DNA from: Buxus sempervirens
Lineage: Eukaryota > Streptophyta > Magnoliopsida > Buxales > Buxaceae
Assembly (NCBI GenBank): GCA_947561395.2
Contig: OX387188.1
Span: 11,992,061 to 12,056,060, forward strand
Direction of reading: 5' to 3'
DNA length: 64,000 bases
Below the pieces are notes generated by a model. It did no database searches, was not told where the DNA came from, and saw only the letters and a list, made by a program, of their open reading frames with translations. Positions 13,601 to 25,286 of this stretch are shown in pieces. Position 1 is the first letter of the stretch, and every line of letters begins with the position of its first letter. The position numbers were made by a program, and so were the translations under genes.

Positions 13601-16012
13601 TACAAAAATTACATTAGCCGATATCACACAAAATTGAAAATAAAGATAAATAGTAAATAAATCAACACAAGAAATTTTGGTGACGAAGGAAAAACTCTAA
13701 GAGAACTCTCAAAGAGAAAAACCCTTCGGGCTATCAGGAGCCACTTCAGAAAATTTCACTATAAGAAGATGACTTACAGACCGTAGTTTAGACGACCCAA
13801 CACAAACTCTGACTCAAATCTTCTAAAGCCTAACAATTAGTTTTTTAATTGTTCCCTCCCACAACTGCACATGCACTTTGCTAGTCACAATAACACAACA
13901 CCATTGCTACCACACTTTCCACTTCCACCATTGCTACCATTACCAACACCACCACCATCATCACCTTTACAACTAGAACTGCCATCACTATCAATACCAC
14001 TACTGCCACCTCTACCATCACCACCACCACCACTATTATCATTAATGCCTCAACTACAAAACAACAATAGTGAATAGCCTAACACTACTACCATCATAAA
14101 GTGTTTTTAAATCATGATGATTAGATTTATCAAACGCATGCTTTTATTGATTTACTCAATTTAAAATGTCTTTGGTTTTCAATCTGTTTTTTTTTTTTTT
14201 TCCCTTTTAATTCTAATGTTATCAACAGCCTCGAAATGTTACAAACAAAAAAAAATCCAAAAGAGGCCTATTATTTGAATAACTTGAGGAGAGGTACTTG
14301 CAACTTCATTATTCCCCAAGGTAGATTTCTATAATTTATCATCATCAAAAGACGTAAAACAAAATTTTCACCATAATTACATATTGGTTCCGTTTTAAAT
14401 AATTATAATATTTTTTATTCAGATAATTTAGAGGCGGTTTGGTACAACTTTTCAACTTTTCAAAGTATAATTTTTTAACTTTTGTACTTTGTTTCTATTT
14501 TGAAAAATTGAAAAGTAACTTTGAAAAATTATACCGAACAATCAAATACTAATATTTTGACTCAAATATCATAAATTAATATCTTAAAAATTTTATGCTT
14601 AAGCATTATTATCGGGTCTTAATCGAAGTACAAAATCAATGAAATTTGAGAATATCCTTATTTAATTGAGGAATAAAAATAATATAGAACAGCGCCCATA
14701 ATTGACCATGAAGGCCATCAACAATTAAAGCATTTTGGCCAACCTGCTCATGCCATTATCAACAATTGGCAGTCCGCTTGTTTTTGGGTTTCAAATGTTC
14801 ATCTCTGTGTATTAACAAACTTATTTGGGATGACTTTGTGGGTCGAATCCAACCTCGAATTGTACCTGATTAATTTATAATAGATTCATATATTCCCATC
14901 CAAAAAAAAAAAAAAAAACAATTGGGATGACTCATGCCAATGTCACAGAGAAGAGCCTCCACTCTAAAAGTAGTCAAGATTTCCGGCCAACTACCAAGAC
15001 CACTGGAAATCAATTCCGGTTTCAGTCATCAAAATCTCCATAATTGAAAATTTGAGATACTTTTTTAAAATATTTGACAAGCGTCATTTTACTGTTCAAG
15101 AAGGCTTTCTTCCAAAATTACCCTTAAAAGACTTCTTTAAATATAAATACGTGCAACAAACCATAATCTAAAAAGATTTATGCGGGCGTTTTTAAGAAAT
15201 TTTTCATCAACAGTTACTCAATTATTTTAAAAATATCACTAATTGTCAATTAAAAAGAATGGGGTGACTGAATCTAAATTAGTTTTAAAGAGTACCACTA
15301 ATAACCAATTTTCTATTTTGTTTCATCTTGACTTGACTATTTCCCTCCACTGAATATATAAAAACAAAAATGGCTTTTATTTCCAAATGTAGTTTTCAAT
15401 AAAAATTGCAGAGTGGAAAGATGGTAAAAAGATCATTTTAGTATTTTTTAAGTCATTAAACTACTTTAAACCAATGCCCTAAACTAATATGTATTTAATC
15501 TATTTGATCTACGATACTGAGTTGACTCGTTGTTTCAACTCAAAACGGGTTGACTCACTGAGTTCTTACTTAAAACCATGTTTTTATAAGCTACTGAACA
15601 TACCGCTAAAGGCGATGCCGGAGGAAGCAACAACGCAGGTTTGAATGACCGTGTTCTCCTGTCTGGTGAAGGGTTGCTTCAACATCCCTGACTTTTCCAA
15701 GAATTTCGTCCATGTCTTCAAAAGGAAGAACCCCAAGAGACCTGCCGACACGTTAAGTGTAGGGATGATCCCTGTGGTGAGATTCAGCTTCATGACAATG
15801 AAGCAGAAGAGGACCCCCAGAATAAAGCTCACAAAGAAGGCTCTGAAAGTTAACTGATCTTGCCATGGTGGGACCTCTTCGCTCTCCGACATCCGATCAA
15901 CTCTCAAAACGTCTTCTTCTTTTTCTTTCTCTTCATCTGCTTTTAGTTCCTTCTTGGTCTGACTGACGGCGACTTCGTCGCCGTTCTTGGTGCCGGACAG
16001 TCTGTTCTCCAT
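4652..16012 (-). CDS. Yellow-Stripe-Like (YSL) oligopeptide-family transporter
   Basis: Six exons on the minus strand: 15604-16012, 13297-13460, 7248-7345, 6993-7127, 6077-6266 and 4652-5752. All introns are GT-AG, the phases agree, and the total is 2097 bases (698 residues), the usual YSL length. The protein has an acidic/lysine-rich cytosolic N-terminus and then many hydrophobic segments of the OPT fold. Diagnostic strings are [16 protein letters not shown] in exon 3, [11 protein letters not shown] at the start of the last exon, and [11 protein letters not shown] near the C-terminus. YSL proteins move metal-nicotianamine chelates across membranes. This copy most resembles, from memory, the AtYSL5/7/8 clade, for which peptide (syringolin A) uptake is reported for YSL7 and YSL8, so the substrate is not certain. 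Intron 2 is about 5.95 kb, enlarged by a hAT transposon in the opposite orientation. No stop or frameshift was seen. The start is the first ATG of the exon 1 frame. Confidence 0.93.
8322..8512. repeat. Two hairpins with the same loop in the hAT leader
   Basis: Two short stem-loops, at 8322-8355 and 8479-8512, share the core CACCCGATCTACA(G/A)ATGGGTG. The arms differ in compensating fashion: one is GACACCC/GGGTGTC, the other GGGCACCC/GGGTGCCC. They lie upstream of the transposase reading frame. Confidence 0.7.
8556..8865. repeat. 155-bp tandem duplication
   Basis: Two nearly identical 155-bp copies (8556-8710 and 8711-8865) of AT-rich sequence, each starting at CCGAA. They lie between the left subterminal region and the transposase gene of the hAT element. 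Confidence 0.9.
9051..12650 (+). pseudogene. hAT transposase, spliced, one premature stop
   Basis: Four exons can be read: 9051-10737, 10837-10967, 11073-11148 and 11233-12650, all with GT-AG introns and matching phases, 1104 codons in total. The protein opens with a BED zinc finger (CNYC plus KQHLAH near residue 40-60). It continues with a DUF659/RNase H-like core ([27 protein letters not shown]) and the conserved [10 protein letters not shown] stretch, and then the hAT dimerisation region. At 11328-11330 a TGA replaces the expected arginine codon in the conserved CERNWSTF motif; a CGA-to-TGA change is typical of methylated CpG decay. The C-terminal third after the dimer region is unusual: a long Glu/Asp run, a Gly-Tyr run and a Tyr/Pro-rich part. 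Transposases of this family cut and paste DNA through 8-bp staggered sites. This copy is probably not able to make a full protein. The start is the first ATG of the frame, just before the BED finger. Confidence 0.9.
13490..13790. repeat. Dispersed-repeat fragment in YSL intron 1
   Basis: Contains the block CACCTAGAGGGGGGTGAATA followed by a conserved-looking AT-rich stretch and a segment around AAAACCCTTCGGGCTATCAGG. From memory this block is common in plant retrotransposon-derived repeats. No termini or coding domain could be identified, so the family is left open. Confidence 0.35.
13893..14060. repeat. Degenerate (ACC)n trinucleotide repeat
   Basis: A run of ACC/ATC/ACT triplets inside YSL intron 1. 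The proline/leucine-rich readings here are artefacts of the repeat. Confidence 0.85.
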
Positions 16013-16393
16013 GTGGAGCTTCTTACTGGGGTGGTTTTCTTGTGTGGGCGCACATTAGAAAGAATAGAAGAAATCAAGCTTTCAGTTTGATGTTCAAAGT
16101 GAGAACTCAGAGACCAAGGAGGAGAGAATTTATCCATTCTTCCCTCCATTGATTGACATCTTTGACGTCCAAATTTATTCAATAGTGAACAATTTAGTCT
16201 CATAAATCATTATTTTTTTTGGGAAGTGATATGGACGATGGAAGCTAGCTCACCTTGACAATGATGGTCTCTTCATCTGCTTATAGTTTATTCAACTGGC
16301 GGTTCAAACAAGCAAAACAGCACAATAATCTACATTTTTTCTTTTGTTTTGTTTTATCTGGTCTTGCCTGATTATTCACGCCAGATCGATTTA

Positions 16394-17454
16394 GGCTCCG
16401 TTTGTTTTGGTGTAAAACGTTTTTTTTTTTGAAAACATTTACATCGGAAAATATTTTCAGAAAAATCAACGTTTTTCAACTGTTTGGATGGACATTGGAA
16501 AATAGAGTTGAAAATGACAAATTTTCATTTTCTTGTGTTTGGAATAAATGGAAATAATAAAGAAAAACTTAACAAAAAATATATACATTTAAATAGGAGT
16601 GCAACTTTGTTCGGTTCAAACTGAACCCAAAAACTGACCCAAACCGACTTTGGTTCGGCGTGCATAGTTGTTCGGTTCAATTTCAGTCCAAAAATTCTAA
16701 ATTGAACCAAGTCGATTCGGTTTTGAGTTGGATGCTTGATTAAATAGAACCAAACCGAAACCGAACCGAATTCATATATTTGCCTAAACCGAACCGAACC
16801 AAATATATTATATATTATATATATAATACCTAATATATTATATATATAATACCTAATATTATGTATATAATAGAATATATGTTAAATTTGAAAGTTTACC
16901 TTTAAACTTTGAGGATATTACAAACAATACCCTTGTTTGAGCACAAGCATGTGTTGGTTTAACCTGAACCAAAACAAATAGAATTGATTTCATGGAATTC
17001 GATTCGGTTCAGTTTGGGTTTTGGTTTTCTTATTTTTTTCAATTTGGATTTCAATCCGGTTCCATTTGGGCACAAGCATGTGTTGGACTAACCTGAACCA
17101 AACCGAATAGAATTGATTTCATGGAATTCGGTTTGGTTCGGTTTTGGTTTTGGTTTTCTTCTTTATTTTCAATTCGGTTCAACTATAAATATTTTTGGTT
17201 TGGTATTGGGTTGGCCTCAACCCGAACTAAACCGAACTGACCTGAGTTGCACCCCTACATTTAAATGGTATGTCATTTTCCAGAAAATGACATACAGGAT
17301 TTTCAATGGTAAGTCATTTTTCAGAAAATAGCTATCTTTTAGGAAAATCATTTTACACTGTATTATATTTTACATGGAAACAAACACGTGGAAAACCCCA
17401 TTTTCCGCAGAAAACATTTTCTGTATTAGATTTTACATCAAAATAAACGGAACC
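16394..17454. mobile_element. PIF/Harbinger-like nonautonomous element
   Basis: Termini GGCTCCGTTTGTTTTGGTGT (left) and its near complement (right, ending AAATAAACGGAACC) are flanked on both sides by TTA (16391-16393 and 17455-17457), the target duplication typical of Tourist/PIF elements. A hAT-type MITE is an alternative. It lies just upstream of the YSL start codon, within about 0.4 kb, and has no coding sequence. A second element sits inside it. A related left end (AGGCTCTGTTTGTTTCG) occurs near 21582 without a matching right end. Confidence 0.75.
16595..17256. mobile_element. Nested GGGTGCAAC-type element
   Basis: A 662-bp insertion inside the PIF-like element, bordered by a perfect 10-bp duplication ACATTTAAAT (16585-16594 and 17257-17266). 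Termini are AGGAGTGCAAC and, inverted, AGGGGTGCAAC. The interior is dominated by GGTTCGGTT / AACCGAACC runs and a short TATA-rich patch. The 9-10 bp duplication fits the Mutator superfamily. A degenerate relative lies at 41287-41626. Confidence 0.75.
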
Positions 17455-17459
17455 TTAAT

Positions 17460-17584
17460 AACAAACCAAATCATTTAGGTGATTGGTGGTCCAATTAGTT
17501 TGATCATCTGGTCCATTAGAACCTGAATTGGGCCAGATGATCAAAGTGATTGAACCACCAATCACTTCAATGATTTGTTTTGTT
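17460..17584. repeat. Foldback element
   Basis: About 125 bases form one long imperfect hairpin. The left arm contains GTGATTGGTGG and GATCATCTGG-type blocks and the right arm carries their complements in reverse order, with a loop of about 15 bases. It starts immediately next to the PIF-like element's right target site. It could be a MITE; small-RNA precursor activity is possible but not shown. Confidence 0.7.
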
Positions 17585-17739
17585 GTTAAATCGATGGGGT
17601 TTGAATAATCAGGCAAGATAATTCCGGCAGAAAGACCCGCTGGCAAACGATACTTTGCGTGCAAAAACCTCGCGTCATAGGTTTTTTGCATGAAAAAAAA
17701 AATTTGTTAAGTTTTAGGAACGGTAAACACTTTTAACGC

Positions 17740-17742
17740 CAG

Positions 17743-17814
<72 letters not shown>

Positions 17815-17815
17815 G
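17740..17815. repeat. (TA)n followed by poly-T
   Basis: About 45 bases of TA dinucleotides run straight into about 28 T residues. The poly-T could be the reverse-strand tail of a retroposed copy, but no body was identified. Confidence 0.9.
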
Positions 17816-19310
17816 TGGTGGAAAATTCTTTCCACCTAAAAGGTTGCCCTCTATTCTTATTTTTCAGTGCCTCTAAGGATAAAACTTAGTGTATACAGTT
17901 CATCATCCCCATTATACAGTTCAGTCAAAATAAACTATGAAGCATGAAACAGCAAGCCAGGGCCCCTTATTCAGTCGGAGTCCAAGTGGCCAAGAAGAAA
18001 AAGCATGCTAACCGCTCAATTTGAACTGCCGAACCACTTAGACTATAAAAGCAGTAGCTGTAACCAACTGCAGGTCTTTTGGCCAATTTTCCATCCTCCT
18101 ACAACTAAAGATAGGGAAATCTACTTCCCATTCCTTCCAAACCCCTCAAAAATCAAGCAAAACCCATTTCAAAATGAAGAATCATCAAGCAAAAGGTCGA
18201 AAACAAGTGAAAAATACTCACTTGAAAGCATAAAAAAGACTTCAAGCTGCTGCAAGCCTCTTGTGGGAGCTCCAAACATCATCTTGCCCATCTTCCTTCA
18301 AGGTAAGTAGCTCAAGCCCTTTCTTTATTATTTAAAATTCCACTTTTTGACAATAAAGAGCATATGAGCATGCGTTCTTCCTTTCTCATGGCTTGTTTGC
18401 ATGTTCTTGAATGAATATCAATGCCTAGTGAGAGTATGAGAGAGTTACAAGTCATGCTTTCCTTTTCTTCTCCCAAATTCAAAAGAATAAGCCTAAAAAC
18501 ACCTTAAATTTGCCTTTATAGGACCTTTGCAAAGCTGCTACATGGCCGACCCAGGCTCGGCAAACCCTTCCCCACCCACAAAAGAGACCAGACCCGACCA
18601 CACAATGCTCAACTCGTAAGGACAACTTTGGGAGGCCAAAACAAAAATAGAACAAGGTCGCTCGACTAGGCGGCCAAAACAAAAATAGTCCCCACCTGAT
18701 CAACGACACTGCCCCCAATTCTGAAATCAACCCAAAAGCCATTTTAGTCAATCCATGGCCTTTTTCAAGGCCTGTACAGGCCGCGTTTTCTGCCCACAGT
18801 GCATGAACCAAGCAGAATTTTAGGAACCCTGCAGAAATCCAATTTTTGGAAAGGTAACCCTGCAGACTGGTCAGACAATGCGGCCAGGACAAAATACTCC
18901 CCAACCACTCAAGGAGAGCGGCCAGAACAGGGAACATAAAAAATAGAGCTCCGCTTGCTCGACCCGGCTCAAATCAGATAAATGCAAACTAAGACAAGTG
19001 TCGGGCTGAGCCGGCTCTCCAATAAGTAGACTTGGGCCAGACAAAGTACAAATTGGATCTAGGCCTTCCCATAAAGCCCACCTTTTCAGAGCCGCTATCG
19101 GACAATAAAACAAATGAACATTGCATCAATTGGGCCAAACCAGAAAGAGGCCAATATGAACCGAGGGTGTTTATGGATTCCTCCGAATCACAATTGAACC
19201 ATTTACCTAATTCTCTGTATAGACCATCCAAATCCAAACCCAAACCCAAAACCAAACCAAACTATGGGTGATTGTTCACACATTTGAATTATGTACCGTG
19301 GTGATTGCTA
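17816..19310. other. Intergenic, unassigned repeat-like DNA
   Basis: Contains a TATAAAAG box near 18041 and a GC-richer block (18500-19060) with GGCTCGG/GGCCAG motifs that looks like a retroelement long terminal repeat or noncoding internal region. No terminal repeats, target duplication or coding domain could be fixed. Open frames here lack similarity to anything recognised. Confidence 0.4.
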
Positions 19311-19319
19311 AAAAATCAT

Positions 19320-19747
19320 GGGAAAATTATGGGAAAGGCCTCCTTTTTGGGAGGTCTTTCCCAAAAGGCCTGTACATCAAAGTTATGATGCTGCAGGCCT
19401 CCTTTCCCTTTAAATTTATCAAAAGGGCCTCACATGCCCTTCATGATAGGACTTGTATCCTCCTATGAAAATGCTTGTATCCCTCTATGATTATACGTGT
19501 ATCCTCTTATAAAAATTCTTGTATCCCTATACTTGTTTGCCCCTATGAGTGTGATTGTATCCTACTATGAAAATAATTATATCCCCATATGACAGGACTT
19601 GTATCCTCCAATGAAAATGATTGCATCCCTCATATGAGGCCATTTTGATAAATTTAAGAGAAAAGAAGGCCTGCAGCATCATAACTTTGATGTACAGGCC
19701 TTTTAGGAAAGACCTCCCAAAAAGGAGGCCTTTCCTATAATTTTCCC
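19320..19747. mobile_element. MULE-type MITE with long inverted arms
   Basis: A 428-bp element flanked by a perfect 9-bp duplication AAAAATCAT (19311-19319 and 19748-19756). The arms are about 115 bp and begin GGGAAAATTAT(G/A)GG, followed by AAAGGCCTCC. The 200-bp centre holds five or six imperfect copies of a CTTGTATCCYCMTATGA-like unit. No coding sequence. Arm length and target size place it in the Mutator superfamily. Confidence 0.88.
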
Positions 19748-19756
19748 AAAAATCAT

Positions 19757-21232
19757 TGAAAAACAACAGAAAGCTAGACACCTCTCCATGGGCCCCACGC
19801 GTGCACGAAGAGCTCGTTTCTATTGGATTTTTAGCCCATCAAGTGCGAGACGCGTGTTACGTTCTCATGAAGTAACACTGGCGGCACAATGAACCCGTCA
19901 CAGAAGAAAGGAGCTCTTTTTTTCTTTTTTTATTTAATGATTTTCAATAAACTCTTAGTACACGATCGTAGTGTGAGGACGGTCATAAGTGTTGAGTTTG
20001 ATTAGGGTCATTTTAATGGAATAAAATCGTCTGCAGCATGAGGCTGCAGTGTTGCCGCCTCAGTCTCATTAGTGCTGTTTTTCAATGAAAAAATTCTTTT
20101 CATATTTTAAAATGTGAAAAAACATAAATCGTGAGATGCTGCATGTTCACTGAAACATTTTAATTAAATTGATCCTTACTATGGTCGTGAAATGCTACCA
20201 TGTGGAAAATCTCACGATCATTGTTTTTTTTTCATTTAGGCCCCATTTGACATATTTATAATAATGAAAAAATACTGTAGTGAAAAGTACATTAGGAGCC
20301 AATTCAATTAACATAGCAGGTTATGCCATCCCCCCTTATGAGGATGACCATAAGATTTCACAATATTGTTGGTGACGAGAGCCTTCGTCACCAATGAGAT
20401 GGTGCGAAGGAGACACAATACATTCGGCTTGATCAAGATCTGCATGCCAATACATAGAAGGTGTTACGTAAAAAAACAAATAAAAGTAGAAAAGAAAGTT
20501 CAATCAATGGCAACAGGTAAAGTCCTTTCATGCAGGTGGGCTGTCTTACCTTTTAGTCCATGAAAGCAGCGGAGCGTCCGAAGGCTGGTGTTTTACCTTT
20601 TGTAATTACTTAATGTAGGGCCTACTTGGTTTAAAAATCCTCCGTCGTGTATTTGTAATCTTCTCATGGACCATGCTCGGGGAAGCATTTTTGAGAGATA
20701 CTAATACAATTTGTATCTTCTTACCCAAAAAAGAAAAAGGGATGTGTCTTACCCAAAACATTTAGCAACTTCTACTAATTGACAGCTAAAAGTTTTGCCT
20801 AAGTTTTGTTGAATTTTTACTGATTAAAGCAATTTTACCTTGACATGAACAATTAATTTTATAGAGGTAACATAATCCAAAAATTAGTGAAATTTAAGAT
20901 ATTCTCTTAATAAATTATACCATTCTATAAATGAAACATCGCATTTCTCAACTAACATTTTCTGCCCTAGAGCCGCAAGTGAAATTTAAGATATTAACTT
21001 TTGTTAATATATTGACTTCTATATCCCAAAATTACTAATAATTAGCTACCTAGAAAATCATGTGGCAAAACTCATGTACACCAATGTGTAGTACTCACTG
21101 AAGGAGAAGTAGACGTTACAATTAACGAAATACCAAAGGAGGTCAACCTTTTTTTTGAAAAATGGGACAGTTATTTGTAATTTTCCTTCTCTGTAACTTT
21201 TTGAACAAAGCTTTGTCTGATATTATTTAGGA
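19757..21232. other. Intergenic, no feature recognised
   Basis: AT-rich sequence without a convincing gene. A segment near 20600-20730 ending in AATACAATTTGTATCTTC has the flavour of a LINE 3' end, but no reverse transcriptase or target duplication was found. Confidence 0.5.
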
Positions 21233-21487
21233 CATTACGTTGATAATTTGAATTCTTTCCTCATGAAAGCCATAGAGTGGGCCCTCCAATAATAAAAGTA
21301 CATATTTTAAGGACTTCGCCAATTTAATTGACTTTTTCTAAACTTTATTTTGGGAACGGCGTTACGTTGATAATTTGAATTCCTTCCTCAGGAAAGCCAT
21401 AGAGTGGGCCCTCCAATAATAAAAGTACATATTTTAAGGACTTCGCCAAATTAATTGACTTTCTCTAACCTTTTTTTTAGGAACGGT
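21233..21487. repeat. 127-bp tandem duplication
   Basis: Two copies with few differences of a segment starting ACGTTGATAATTTGAATTC and containing AAAGCCATAGAGTGGGCCC. The offset is 127 bases. No coding meaning is evident. Confidence 0.9.
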
Positions 21488-21857
21488 CATAGCCTAGGAT
21501 TGCTATGTGTTGATGGATGAAGAAAGGTGCTTAATGACTTGCCTTCAAACTTGTCACAACTTCGTAATCTGTACATCATTTAGGCTCTGTTTGTTTCGAC
21601 AAAAACTATTTTCGACTGGGAAATATTTTTCAGATAAAACTTTTTTAAGAAAAGATTTTCTTTCTTTCTACATTTTTAATCGTTTGGATGTAACACAAAA
21701 AAAATTTCTGAAATTTGGTTTTTTTTAACATACAAGGGCTCTCAATATGTTTTATAACCAAAATTGTAGCAATTACTGCAAAACAGACTGATGTATGACG
21801 ATGATCAGTATAGAAAAACATTATAGTACAAACCATGATCCTCCATCAACACTACCA
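21488..21857. other. Intergenic, MITE remnant
   Basis: Holds a left-end-like sequence AGGCTCTGTTTGTTTCG near 21582, similar to the terminus at 16394, but no matching right end. Otherwise nothing recognised before the big MULE. Confidence 0.45.
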
Positions 21858-21866
21858 AATCTAAAT

Positions 21867-22058
21867 GGCAAAATTGCTTTTTAGTGTTAGTTTATGAAAA
21901 TAATTATTTTTCAGTCACCCACTTTATCGAAATTGCTTTTTAGTGATACTTTTTGAAAACATTTGAAAACAAGTGGCGTTTTACTGTTCATGGACGGGAA
22001 TACCCCTTTAGACTTTCACTTACCCATTTTACCCTCATTTACGTTTACAGAAATGCTC
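21867..22058 (+). repeat. MULE left terminal inverted repeat
   Basis: Starts GGCAAAATTGC and includes TTTTACTGTTCATGGACGGG, shared with the right end. It is preceded directly by the 9-bp target duplication. Confidence 0.93.
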
Positions 22059-24529
22059 TTCTCTTAGACCCTGCGAAACTTCTTCTTCAAGCTTTGTGGA
22101 TTCGAGCGCCAAAACTGGACGACCAGAAGCATTGCAACTTTTGCCTTGAGAAAACCATCTTTTTCGTGTTCGACTTCTTGTTCATCGAGTTCACCAGCCA
22201 TCGTGTTCGTGTTCTTAAGGCATCGAGCGCTTGTTCGCCCTAGGTTTTTCAATCGAGCGAAAACCATCTTTTGCTTCATCTTCAGCCATCGTGCGCTCAA
22301 TCTCAACCATTTTTGTGTGCTCTTGGTCCTTCAAGAGGGTACGATGTGATCAAATTAATGGATTTTTTTTTTCTGTTCCTATGTTGATCAATTCATCTTC
22401 GGGTAGTTTAATTCGAAATTACGAAAGTGTGAGCTGAGGCGTCTCCAAATTTTCTCGGCCTTGTTCTTCTTCTACAGACTTTTTAGGGCTTCAAGTTCTC
22501 TGGAGAAAGAAAGAGCGGGACAGAGACCAGCACCCTTAAGAGCCTGGGCGTTCATTCCTTTCTCTGTGTAAGTATCAAAAGGGAACACTGAATTTTTCCT
22601 TGATGTTTTACTGGTTTTGGAGTTTTTCTGAGCACTAAAATCCATCTAGATGTGCTTTTCGTCGTTACTTTTTTTTTCTTCTGAATTGAAAGAATACATG
22701 GGAAAGGACGAACAAGAAAGAACAAATCAATAGAAAAAGGAAAAATGAAAACACAGGTTTTACTTCTGTCATTTACTGTGATTGTTATTTGCATTTGGAG
22801 AAATAAGAGTGTCTGTAAAATTCATCAATACATGTAATGCAATAGGCTCTCAACATGATTGGGAGTAAGAATAGGTGCTTGTAAAGTTTATCCATTCATA
22901 TAATTCAATAGAATTTCAAAATGACACTGAAACTTGAAACTAACTGAAAATTTTGAAATTCTACTGGAAATTGAAACGAATTGAAATTCTAATGTATTAG
23001 AGTGAAATGGCATATCAGAATTTTTTTTTCCTATTGATTTCTCTAGATTAGCTTGTAAATGGTGTATGCATCGATGTGGTTGTAATGCCTCAAGGATAAA
23101 AATTGAGAAAATGTTTTTAGGAGCTTAGGAGATACAATATTTTTTAGTATTTTAGAATGAAGCAAGAGTTCTTATGGTTTTTGTTCTGTAATGTAGAGAG
23201 TCCCCGAAGAGCCTTTGGAATTGACGGGGTATAATTATTCGTGAATCTTTGCCTAGAGTGGAGAGGTTGTCAATTGAGCGTGTGGAGATCCACTTATGTT
23301 GATATGGGTATTAATAATTTTATTAGTTATTTCAGGAAATAATTATAAGCAGGCCCCTCCTTAATAAATTAGATATCCCTTCAGGCTTCTATGATGTGGA
23401 ATGTGATTTCCCTGATTTTGGAAGGTTTATTCTGTGAAACAAACATTAAGAGTTATTCTCAATATGCCATGTCCCAGAAAGAAAATCAGCCTAGAGGAGT
23501 ATATTTTGTTGATCCGGAGACTGTTTTTCTCTTATGAGTAATGAAGTTATTCTGTTAAGGATAAGAACAGAGACAAAGCTTAGGTTGTCTAAGGAAGTGA
23601 CATGAAGAGCAAACCATTAAAAGTGAGCCAGCCCAAGGGAGAGACAAACAATTAAACAGAAAAAGAGAAAAATGAAAAGAAAAGAAAAGGGAAAAAAAAG
23701 ACTACTATAATTATCATGATGCATAATCTATCACACGTCACCATGTAGCATCGTATCGAGGTGAACCCCTATAAACATCTCAGTTCTTGTCACACCATCC
23801 TTGGCTAGCCTATTCGTTTTATCATTTGCTGATTTCATACATGATTGAAAGTTTAACTGAGCTTCCCAAGCTCGAGTAAGGCTCATTAAAGCTTAGGTTC
23901 AAGTCACAAGCCTAATTAATTATCTAGCTCAGGCTTAGCTCAAACAAGCTTAGCTTAATTCTGAGTTAAAATGGCACATTGACAGCTTGAAATCTAGCTA
24001 CAATCATCCCCCACCCATGAAAAAAAAAAATGAAAAGTAAAAATAAAAGTTAAGATTTGAGAAATAAAAATAAATAAAATAATTGATTAGTAAATAAAGA
24101 GATGTAAGATGGCTGATATCAGAGTCCTAATGGGCCAATGTAGGCTTTTTTTAAAATTTATTAAGAAAAGTTAATCTAGAATTATAGTTTCTCAATTACT
24201 ATTTGTCAATGGATACATGTTTAATTATTACTCTAATCTAATGCATTGTTATCACTTTCACATTATTTTTTATAGGGCCACAACACAGATATGTGGCATA
24301 ATGATCTCTCCCTTATGTATGACAATGATGATTGATGAGACTACTTACTTTAATATGCATAGTATTGTTTAAGATTAAGTGCTATTGAACATTGGTTCAA
24401 GCCTTTCATCCATGTTATATTTTATTTGTACATTATAAATTATATATAATTTGGTTTTTGGTATTTAAATAATATTTAACTTCCATGTATTATATGTTAC
24501 ATGGTGAACTACTATCAATATAAAAAAAA
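22059..24529. other. MULE interior, noncoding or unrecognised
   Basis: The first 300 bases resemble the inner side of the right end only in patches (TTCTTCAAGCTTTG, GAGCGCCAAAAC). The remainder is AT-rich without recognisable protein similarity. Open frames are short and look like chance. Confidence 0.5.
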
Positions 24530-24995
24530 TTAAAATTCAGGATTTGAGTTGTATAAATTTGACAAATCTAATGGACAGACAACAATATTCTCCAAGAGTC
24601 GATCTACATGTGCTAAGAAACAATCTTCACAAATTTGCCCAAGAGATGAATATATAAGTACTTGGTGAAGTATCATGCTTATGAGAGGGTGAGGGAGCCA
24701 CACCTCCAAGGGAAATATTATTATGTATTGCAATAGCATCCAATGATGGCATAGGTTCAGCTAATAGACCCAGGCGGTTTATTTTGGTAGAAAGACCTGG
24801 ACGTGCAACAATTAAGGAATTATACATTGAGGAGACCTTTTCCCACACCATACTCTCTAGAAGTCTTTCTTCTAAAGAATTTAGATGTCATCTCAACTCT
24901 CTTGGAAGTGATTCTTCATCATTTTACTCTTGTTATCTGGTCCGGGTGGTTCTATTTGTCCTATCAACCTACTATGGATTTCTTTCTCCCTCTCT

Positions 24996-25211
24996 TTATC
25001 TTTCCTTGAAGTAGAAACTTTTATTTAGATGTTTTTTCATCTGCCTTGTTTCTCTGGTGTCTCCTTGGGTAAACCGCCTTGCATTCTTATATCTTCCAGA
25101 TAAATGTTGCTTGAGTCCAGAAACCGTTCCACTGTTAATCATTTGGTTATAGAATTTACAAACTGATTTATTGTTACTATTCAAGTAAAGTACCCCACGG
25201 CTGCAACCCAT
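24996..25211 (-). pseudogene. Decayed BED zinc-finger remnant (hAT-type)
   Basis: The minus strand reads SVCKFYNQMINSGTVSGLKQHL and then YKNARRFTQ, the layout of a hAT-type BED finger. One zinc-binding cysteine of the first pair and the last cysteine are replaced (CKFY instead of CxxC, F for C), so metal binding is doubtful. Nothing of the transposase core follows. A further open stretch on the same strand (24530-24851) is not recognised. It lies directly downstream of the minus-oriented minisatellite array, which could once have been part of the same transcript. Confidence 0.6.
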
Positions 25212-25286
25212 ATCCTACCTGACACTTGTCATCTCATGTCAAAATACACCAATGTGAATCGAATATGGGAAATCAAGCATATAAAA

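Noticed and set aside
13871-14077. Proline/leucine-rich frame in YSL intron 1
   Set aside because: By-product of the ACC-type trinucleotide repeat.
14433-14560. Possible foldback with TTTGGTACAAC ends
   Set aside because: Arms are weakly complementary and no target duplication could be found.
20600-20730. LINE-like 3' tail (AATACAATTTGTATC)
   Set aside because: No reverse transcriptase, poly-A or target duplication nearby.
24530-24851. Minus-strand open frames beside the BED remnant
   Set aside because: No recognisable transposase core; kept only as context to the BED fragment.
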